NCBI GenBank assembly: GCA_045801465.1
Contig: JBJMSU010000239.1
Coordinates: forward strand, 1 to 43,233
Direction: 5' to 3'
From: DATFWC01 sp045801465
Lineage (GTDB): Bacteria; Pseudomonadota; Alphaproteobacteria; Rhizobiales; Xanthobacteraceae
Length of the DNA stretch: 43,233 bases
In this document: piece after piece, positions 14,653 to 21,416 of the stretch
Position numbering within the stretch: the stretch's first letter is position 1
Layout of the letters: each line of letters begins with the position of its first letter
Notes under the pieces: generated by a model
Told to the model about the DNA's origin: nothing
The model's database searches: none
What the model saw: only the letters and a program-made list of their open reading frames with translations
Translations under genes and position numbers: made by a program

Positions 14653-15912
14653 ATGAGTGCGAGCGACGACGTGTGTTTCGTCGACGCATGGACGCCCCTT
14701 TGTTTCATCGCCGACGACGACCAATCGCATGGCCATTACGTGTCGTTGGCCTTGCAGCGGTACGGCATCGAGACCGCGCTGTTCTCCAAAGCCTACGCCC
14801 TGCGCGAGGCGCTGTCGCGCCGGACGCCGGACCTCGTCCTCCTCGATGTGCCGCCGGACCCCACGGACGCGTTCGAGCAACTGCGAGCATTGGCCGAACG
14901 GTCCTACCGCGGCCCGATACAGCTGATGAGCTCCGGAGAGCCTGCCGCAATCGATGCCTTGATGCGGCTGGGCGTGCGCAGCGGCCTGCGCATCATGCCC
15001 GTGCTGCAGAAGCCGATCGATCAGGCCGGCATACGCAAGCTCGTCCGTGAACACAGGCTCGACGGGTTGCCGGCGAGCTCGGGGCAGACCAGTCTCGATG
15101 AAGCGCTTCGCAACAACTGGGTCGAGTTCTGGTACCAACCGAAAATCAATCTGCGCAAGAAGCAGCTCGCGGGCATCGAGGTTTTTGCCCGCGTACGCCA
15201 CCCCCAGCACGGCGTGTTGCTGCCGGCCGCCTTCATGGAAGACGCAACCGAGAAGAGCCTCGTCGAGCTCACGGAAAAGTCGGTCATCCATGCGCTCGAA
15301 GCAGGAGTGAGCTTTTCCAAGATCGGGATAAAATTCCAGCTGGCCGTGAATGTCTCCATGTCCGCGCTGATCAAGCTGCCGATCAGGTCGATGGTCGGCG
15401 AATATCGGCCGGAGAACGGCGCCTGGCCTGGTCTCATCCTCGACGTCTCCGAGGATCAGATCGCGAGCGACCCGACCCTGTCGCGCGAGTTCAGCGGCCA
15501 TGTGCGCTCCTGCGGGATCAAGCTGGCGATCGACGATTTCGGGCGCGGTTACCTGCCGCTGGCGCGGCTGAACGAGATTGCGTTCACCGAGCTGAAACTG
15601 GACCGCTCCTTCGTGGCCGACTGCACGATGAAGAAGAATCAGGCCGCGCTATGCAAATCGGTCATCGATCTGGCGCATAATTTTGACGCAACCGCGGTCG
15701 CGGTCGGCGTCGAGAAGGCGCTCGACGCTCACAACCTGTTCAGGCTCGGCTGCGATCTCGGCCAGGGCTATCTCTTCGCCCAACCGATGAGCCAAGCCCG
15801 GTTCTTGAAACTTCTGCAGCAGCGGGCCGAGATGGCGCGCGCGCGTTCGGCAGGGGCAACATCGACGGCTCGTCCGGCGGCGCCGGCCGAATTGGCGTCA
15901 ATTGTCGGCTGA
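14653..15912 (+). CDS. Receiver-EAL response regulator with eroded EAL active site
   Basis: This encodes 419 residues. Residues about 15-130 form a receiver domain with acidic D21-D23, phosphoacceptor D65 (LVLLDV) and K120 all kept. Residues about 145-390 form an EAL domain. Several catalytic positions differ: EAL is EVF (E176 kept), the LEITES-type glutamate is D264, and the glutamate of the EGVE motif is V351. N233, D294-D295, K315 and Q371 are kept. It may bind cyclic-di-GMP without hydrolysing it, or hydrolyse it poorly. No histidine kinase is adjacent. Its 3' end overlaps the solute-binding protein gene on the other strand by 15 bases. Confidence 0.88.
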   Translation: MSASDDVCFVDAWTPLCFIADDDQSHGHYVSLALQRYGIETALFSKAYALREALSRRTPDLVLLDVPPDPTDAFEQLRALAERSYRGPIQLMSSGEPAAIDALMRLGVRSGLRIMPVLQKPIDQAGIRKLVREHRLDGLPASSGQTSLDEALRNNWVEFWYQPKINLRKKQLAGIEVFARVRHPQHGVLLPAAFMEDATEKSLVELTEKSVIHALEAGVSFSKIGIKFQLAVNVSMSALIKLPIRSMVGEYRPENGAWPGLILDVSEDQIASDPTLSREFSGHVRSCGIKLAIDDFGRGYLPLARLNEIAFTELKLDRSFVADCTMKKNQAALCKSVIDLAHNFDATAVAVGVEKALDAHNLFRLGCDLGQGYLFAQPMSQARFLKLLQQRAEMARARSAGATSTARPAAPAELASIVG

Positions 15913-17100
15913 CATCTTGCTGGCGATCGTCCGTACCGGATGTCCGTCGTAGTCGTAGACGAAGCTCGCGCTCTCGAAGAAGCTGAACGGCACGCGCAGC
16001 CCGATCTCGCGCGCTTTCAGAAAGCTGATCGCGATATCGGGGGGTGAGACCACCCCGACCTTGAGATCTCCGGCTTTGACTCTGCCCTGAAGGATGTCGA
16101 CGCCGTAGATGGCCGCCAAATGCGCATTGCTTTCGAAGCTGATGCCGATTGCCATCACGGCGGTGTCCGCGCCGGCCCGCACGATCTCCGGCACGACGCT
16201 GATGACCGGGACACGATCGGAGTTTTCGTTGATGGTGCGAATCTCGAGGAACACCGACGTACTGCCCGTCACCCAGAACAGGCTCTTGCTCAGGTCCGGG
16301 TCGCTCTTGCGCATGGTCGCCACCGCATCGCGAACGATCTGCGTCAGCTCCTCGCGCGCTTTGGCCGGGTTCTGCACCGCTCCCCAGATCACCTGGATGC
16401 CGCGCTGACGGGCGTAGGTCGCGATCGGCTGCGCCTGAGTCTGGACGGCGCTTACGTTCTTGCTGTCGACCAGCACGGCCAGATTTTTGAGATCCCGATT
16501 GAGCTCCCGCACATAGGCCATCTGCACGTCGACCGGGACGTTCAAGGACGTGAATGCGAAATTCGACCTGCTGCCGCTCGTGTAGTCGTGCATCTGGCCG
16601 AGCTGCACCGGGTCCTTCGAACAGACCGAGACGACGGGGATCGGGCCACCCTGATAGTTGTCATAGAGCCACGCAGTCGACTCGGACCCCATGGCGAAGA
16701 TCAAGTCGAAACGATGCTGCTCCGCGTAGCGGATGGCCGCTGCCCCCTTGGCGTCCTCCATCTGGAAGTTGACGACGGTAAACTCCGCGTTGACTTCCTT
16801 CGCCTCGAAAATGTGCAGAATCTTGGTGATGGCGATATCGTAGGCCGAAGAGGGCCGTGGATAGAGCACAAGCACCCGCTTGATCGGACCGCGCAGATCC
16901 GTGGCGTTGCGGCCGATCGAGATCCGCAGCGGATTTGCCGGATCTGCCGTCAAGTTCCAGGCGGAGTCGATGCCGCCGCCATAGCGGAACCATTTCGAAT
17001 AGGGTTGCTCCTCGGCCGCCGTCGCGTTCAGCGATGACAATGCGATGCCGATCGCGACCAGTCGAAGAGAGTGACGCAAGGCCTCCATCCACTGGATCAT
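15898..17100 (-). CDS. ABC-type solute-binding protein (PF04392/TrpX-like) without ABC partners
   Basis: This encodes 400 residues from the ATG at 17100, which overlaps the stop of the sensor-permease gene (ATGA); the same frame stays open far upstream but that part is a shadow of the permease gene. A signal peptide ends near residue 29 (NATAAEE). The core (RVLVLYPRPSSAYDIAITKIL, DLIFAMGSESTAWL, PVVSVCSKDP, then MAIGISFE near the end) resembles the periplasmic-binding family PF04392, which often takes amino acids or aromatic compounds. No ABC permease or ATPase gene is next to it. Translational coupling to an MFS-sensor protein suggests that the binding protein delivers a ligand to that protein. 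Confidence 0.8.
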   Translation of the reverse strand: MIQWMEALRHSLRLVAIGIALSSLNATAAEEQPYSKWFRYGGGIDSAWNLTADPANPLRISIGRNATDLRGPIKRVLVLYPRPSSAYDIAITKILHIFEAKEVNAEFTVVNFQMEDAKGAAAIRYAEQHRFDLIFAMGSESTAWLYDNYQGGPIPVVSVCSKDPVQLGQMHDYTSGSRSNFAFTSLNVPVDVQMAYVRELNRDLKNLAVLVDSKNVSAVQTQAQPIATYARQRGIQVIWGAVQNPAKAREELTQIVRDAVATMRKSDPDLSKSLFWVTGSTSVFLEIRTINENSDRVPVISVVPEIVRAGADTAVMAIGISFESNAHLAAIYGVDILQGRVKAGDLKVGVVSPPDIAISFLKAREIGLRVPFSFFESASFVYDYDGHPVRTIASKMSADN

Positions 17101-19496
17101 CGTGCAGGCTCCGGATCGATCGCATCGAGACGCGGGGGTGCAGTTCGGATGAGAAAGAGGATGCCGAGAATCGCCGTCGCGACGCCGATCCACATGAGAA
17201 CGCGGGCGTTTTGTCCCCAGATCAGGAAAAACTGGCCGACCAGGAACGGGCCCGCGACGTGCCCCAGACGCTCCAGGAAGCGGTAGGTGGTCGTCACCGA
17301 GTTGGCACCGATCTGGGCCGCCAGCCGGGAGTGCGCGACATGCGTCACCACGGGAGCGTTGATCAGGCCATGGGCAACGCCGACCGTGACCACGCCGCCG
17401 GTGACCACGAAAGTGCCGAAGCCGCCTTGGACCAACGCGTCCGATCCCATCAGCCCGATGAATATCAAACCCAATCCGCTGATTGCCGCGCCCCAGAACA
17501 GGACCGTTTCCGTGTTGCCGGTGCGGTCGACCATGCGCGCCACATAGGCGCTGGCAACCACGACACCGATGCCATAGAGCATGATGATCTGCCCGATTTC
17601 CTCCTGGCGGTAGCCGTACTGGCCCAGCAGAAGGGGCAGCGCGAACGTGATTGCGCCGGTCAGGATCGCCTTTGCCGGAACCCCGATGCAGAACATCGTC
17701 TTGAGGAATTCGCCGCTGCGGCTGACCTTCGCCAGATCGCTTCCCACCCGCCGAATGGCGGCGCCGAGGGCGGATTTGGCCTGCTTGTGACGAACATCCT
17801 TCGGGATGAGCAGGATGCTGTAGAGCGCCGTGGCGAAGCCGATGGCCGCACACGTCACGAACACGCCCTGCGGGTTGAGATAGTTGACGAGCAACGAGCC
17901 AATAGCCATTCCGGAGATCATGCCGCCCTGGAAACCGAAGACGATGATGGCATTGCCCTGCGTCTTCTTTTCCGGCGAGGCGACCGCCAGAATGTAGGCC
18001 TGGACCCCGATGAACAGCATGCCCTGGCCGATCCCGGAAAGGGCGCGTAGGGCCGCCAGCGGAAGAATTCCGAGCGGAAGCGTCAGGCCCAGGATGCTGG
18101 CGCTTGCCAGAATGAGTCCCGGCCAGATCATCGGCTTTGCGCCGAACCGATCGGCGAAATGCCCCGCCGGGATCAAGCTGAGCGCAAAGCTAAGGTAATA
18201 GGCGGTGAACGGTGCAGCCGCAAAGCCCGCCGACAAGCCCGACGCTATTGCGGCGTCCTGCATGAATTTCGGCAGGAACGAATACGTCAGATGCTCGAGA
18301 AAGACCGCAAGAAAGAAGATCGGTTTCACGACGATCAGTGCGGTTTCCTCGCTGACGCTGGCCTTTGGCGAGATATACGACGGCGGATTTGCCGTTCTCA
18401 GCCGTTGCATCGAGCTCGCCACTTGCAGGAATAGGCCGGCGAGGAAGCCCGAGGCGATGAACAGAGCCGCGAAATTTCGTACGCTTCGTTCGACCCGCTT
18501 GTACACGACGTCGGCCGGCACCGCGACGATCAAGCTGCGGTTCGGCTGACCGGGACGGCTCAGGTCGACGGTGTATTCATATGAACGCGTGTCGGAAACC
18601 CACTTCTTTCCGATTTTGGCGGCATCGGTCGCAACCTGGATCGCCCCGTCGAGAATGAGGACGGCGTCGCTGATTTCCGGGTTGAGGCGCCGGTATTCGG
18701 CGAAAACTTTGTCCAGGCCGTCGAAATCCCTGATCCGCAGATTGAATTCCACGATGTCGCTGAGCCGTTGCGACAGCGTGAACGCTGATTCCTTGGCCTT
18801 GCCCTGCACGCCATCGGAATAGAGATTGATCAGGGTCGCGACCACGAATCCGGCCATGGTCAGAAAGGTGACCGCATAGCCGATCTGCAGCCAGGGCGTC
18901 CGTGAGCGCGCCAGATAGGGCGCCGACACCACGACGAACATCGCGAACAGCGCCGCCAATCCGGCCGCGCTCATGACCAGCGGGGTGAACGATGCGTTCA
19001 CGCGCCGCTCGGCGACGTCCGTCCCGGCGGTGATGACGAGGCTGCCGACAATTTCGAATCTGGTCCGCAACGGCATTGCGACTTGGTAGAAGGTGTCGTG
19101 CCTTTCGACCTCGACGTCATGCTTGATCTGCCTGGCAGCTTCGGCGGCGCTGGGCAGCCGCAAAACCTTTTTGTCCTTGTCGGTGACGATGAACAATTGG
19201 TTTCCGGCCTGGTCAAATACCGACATCGCATCGATTTCATCGATGCTCTGGACGATCGGGTCGGCCAGCGTCGAGAATCCCGCATATTGTTTGAGCGGAA
19301 GCCCGGCGCGGAGGTAGTTCTCCATCGCGGTCTGGATAATGCGATTGTGCGTAACCAGCTTTTCGATCTGGAACTGTTCGTAGATGCGTTTTCCTTCGCC
19401 CATCCCCACGTAGACGAGCAGCAACAGCGACAGGCCGGTCACGACGAACATCGTGACTCCGTCAGTCAGCCGTTGGGCCAGCGTAGCGCGCTTCAT
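17097..19496 (-). CDS. MFS transporter with N-terminal membrane-anchored sensor region
   Basis: This encodes 799 residues, about twice an ordinary MFS permease. Order: membrane segment (about 13-32); an extracytoplasmic PAS/Cache-like domain (about 35-165, including IDAMSVFDQAGNQLFIV and FEIVGSLVITAGTD); two membrane segments (170-192 and 203-225); a second extracytoplasmic sensor-like domain (about 230-338, with SDAVLILDGAIQVATD); a membrane segment (342-360); then a twelve-helix MFS domain (about 390-790) with the loop motif GHFADRFGAKP (445-455). No kinase, HAMP or cyclase part is present. It is coupled to the downstream solute-binding protein. The sensor may gate transport; substrate and direction are unknown. 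Confidence 0.82.
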   Translation of the reverse strand: MKRATLAQRLTDGVTMFVVTGLSLLLLVYVGMGEGKRIYEQFQIEKLVTHNRIIQTAMENYLRAGLPLKQYAGFSTLADPIVQSIDEIDAMSVFDQAGNQLFIVTDKDKKVLRLPSAAEAARQIKHDVEVERHDTFYQVAMPLRTRFEIVGSLVITAGTDVAERRVNASFTPLVMSAAGLAALFAMFVVVSAPYLARSRTPWLQIGYAVTFLTMAGFVVATLINLYSDGVQGKAKESAFTLSQRLSDIVEFNLRIRDFDGLDKVFAEYRRLNPEISDAVLILDGAIQVATDAAKIGKKWVSDTRSYEYTVDLSRPGQPNRSLIVAVPADVVYKRVERSVRNFAALFIASGFLAGLFLQVASSMQRLRTANPPSYISPKASVSEETALIVVKPIFFLAVFLEHLTYSFLPKFMQDAAIASGLSAGFAAAPFTAYYLSFALSLIPAGHFADRFGAKPMIWPGLILASASILGLTLPLGILPLAALRALSGIGQGMLFIGVQAYILAVASPEKKTQGNAIIVFGFQGGMISGMAIGSLLVNYLNPQGVFVTCAAIGFATALYSILLIPKDVRHKQAKSALGAAIRRVGSDLAKVSRSGEFLKTMFCIGVPAKAILTGAITFALPLLLGQYGYRQEEIGQIIMLYGIGVVVASAYVARMVDRTGNTETVLFWGAAISGLGLIFIGLMGSDALVQGGFGTFVVTGGVVTVGVAHGLINAPVVTHVAHSRLAAQIGANSVTTTYRFLERLGHVAGPFLVGQFFLIWGQNARVLMWIGVATAILGILFLIRTAPPRLDAIDPEPAR

Positions 19497-19664
19497 CGTC
19501 CCGTTCTTCCGTGAGCTCAGGGTGTTTCCGGTTGAGCTGCTACGAACCGTTAACCTTCCATCCCCGATTCACCGCTTCTTGAAGTTGCGATTTTATTCAG
19601 AAGTTATGAAATCAGGCTTAATGCATAGGCAAATGCAACGATCGTCGCCTCCGGCGGGTCGAGA

Positions 19665-21131
19665 TCAGGATCCGAACTTCAGCTGCTTGGCGGCCGGCGC
19701 GGGCGGCCGTACGGCATCCAGGGCCTCCAGGCTGGCGTCGGTTGCGGTTTCGGTGATGCGCCCGATCTGGGTCCGGTCGGCGTCGCCGGCGCCGGCGACC
19801 AACAGGTCCACGGCAGCGCGACTATTCGCCGCCGCGGCGGCCGCATCTGCGCTGAGGCGAAAAGCTTCCGACGCCGCTTGCGGCTTGGCCCGGGGCGGCT
19901 CGACGACGGAACGCTGCTTGGCGAGGCGCGCGCCCAGAAGCAGTTCGACGATATGCTGTACGCTGTCGCGCCGGTGCCGCAGCAGAAAGTCGAGACGATC
20001 GGCGAGCAGTGAAAGGATCAAGTCCTCGTAGTCCATGTCCGAATCGCGCAGACCCGCCACGATCAGGCTGGTTACGCTTTCCGCCGGCATCTTCAGATCG
20101 GGTTTCGGATTGGCTTCGAGAATGAACAGCTTGCCGGTTTCGTCGGCGCGTAGGTCGAGGCGGACCAGCGAACCGAGGTTGAACTCGAGAAACACCTGGT
20201 TGGCGATGTCGCGGGCCTGCCCCAGCAATCCTGCGTCCGCGCTGGGATCGAGAAAGCGATAGCGCTCGGCGGTGATGGGACGGACGTCCATCGACGTGAA
20301 GATCCTTTCGTCCGCCGCCAGCACACGTTCGAGCGCCGCGAATGCAAAGGGCTGGCGACCACGGAGGAGGCGCCGGCAATGCGCGGTCACCGGTCCCGCC
20401 ACGGCGATGCAAAACTCCCGGCCGGCCAGGTATTTCTCGACCAGAACGAGATTCTCGGTGGCGCGATAGACGTCATCGATGGCGCCAGCCAATGCGGACC
20501 GATCGTCGACGACGTGCACGTGCAACGACGCCCTGCCGCACACCGGCTTGACGACGAACGGCCCCGGATAGTCTGCGAATGCCCGCTGGAACTGGCGATT
20601 GAGCTCCGGCCGAAACGGGCCGCGCGCCATGTGCCATGTCACGAATGGTGCGGTCGGCAGGCCGGCGAACTGCGCCTCGCGCTTGAACACGTGCTTGTTA
20701 TCGAGCGTGGTGGCCGAGAGCGAGTCATGGCCGACATAGGGCACGCCGAGCATCTCGAGCATCGCCGGGGCGTGGGCGGCCGGATTGTAACCCTGGATGC
20801 CGCCAGTATTGAGCCAAGCCATGTGGATGTCTTCGCGACGCAGCCGCTCGCCCAGGTGCATATCGTCCGGCATGAGCTGGACGTGGCGAAAACCGATCCG
20901 CCGCAGCGAGGCGGCGATATCGGTGGCAACGGCCTCATAGCTCTTCCACGATCGCGTGTTGTGCGACGGATAGATCACGCTGCCCGGTGTCGACTTGTTG
21001 CCGCCGAATATCACGGCCAAGCGCAAGCGCGGCATCAGCCGTTCGATTTGTGCCTCGAGCTCGGCCATGCGTTCCGCAGGCTTTCTGGGCGGGCGTATTG
21101 CCGGAGTGCCGCGCGTTAATTCTTTTGGCAT
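19665..21131 (-). CDS. ATP-grasp ligase-like protein (D-Ala-D-Ala ligase relative)
   Basis: This encodes 488 residues. An N-terminal region with GGNKSTPGSVIYPSHNTRSW precedes an ATP-grasp core (about 140-350): DNKHVFKREAQFAGLPT, K195 in FVVKPVCG, E232 in LVEKYLAGREF, D326 in RLDLRAD and E339/N341 in FILEANPKPDL, the ATP and magnesium ligands. The layout is that of D-Ala-D-Ala ligases and dipeptide ligases. Residues about 350-488 form an extra alanine-rich helical tail not found in Ddl. There are no mur genes near, so a role in main peptidoglycan synthesis is doubtful. It is upstream of the sensor-permease gene on the same strand, with a 168-base gap. Confidence 0.82.
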   Translation of the reverse strand: MPKELTRGTPAIRPPRKPAERMAELEAQIERLMPRLRLAVIFGGNKSTPGSVIYPSHNTRSWKSYEAVATDIAASLRRIGFRHVQLMPDDMHLGERLRREDIHMAWLNTGGIQGYNPAAHAPAMLEMLGVPYVGHDSLSATTLDNKHVFKREAQFAGLPTAPFVTWHMARGPFRPELNRQFQRAFADYPGPFVVKPVCGRASLHVHVVDDRSALAGAIDDVYRATENLVLVEKYLAGREFCIAVAGPVTAHCRRLLRGRQPFAFAALERVLAADERIFTSMDVRPITAERYRFLDPSADAGLLGQARDIANQVFLEFNLGSLVRLDLRADETGKLFILEANPKPDLKMPAESVTSLIVAGLRDSDMDYEDLILSLLADRLDFLLRHRRDSVQHIVELLLGARLAKQRSVVEPPRAKPQAASEAFRLSADAAAAAANSRAAVDLLVAGAGDADRTQIGRITETATDASLEALDAVRPPAPAAKQLKFGS

Positions 21132-21416
21132 GCCGTCCGTCTGATGGCTTGAAATCAGGCGCCAGAATGTGATTTCCCGCTAAAAGCGGGGTAAAAGCCG
21201 GGGCGTTTTCGCCGGTGAATTTTTTGTTAATCTTGCTCTAATGCTAACGCCCGTCCGGCCCAGGCGGGCGTATCGACCCGGCCCGATTGCGGCGGAAAGG
21301 ATCGCAACCTTTCTGCGCGATGCAACGGGAAATTAACAGGTAAAACACTATACGTGGCGCGTTCGAAGCTTCGCGCGGCGCTTTCGCGCGCCTCAATCAG
21401 GACGAGGCAGCATTCA

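Noticed and set aside
15898..17853. 651-codon version of the solute-binding protein gene
   Set aside because: The first 250 residues are an out-of-frame reading of the permease gene. The ATG at 17100 with an ATGA overlap and a following signal peptide is the natural start.
19665..21131. Assignment as the essential D-Ala-D-Ala ligase (ddl)
   Set aside because: The protein has a long extra C-terminal tail and a signalling context rather than a mur/fts cluster, so the ddl symbol is not justified.
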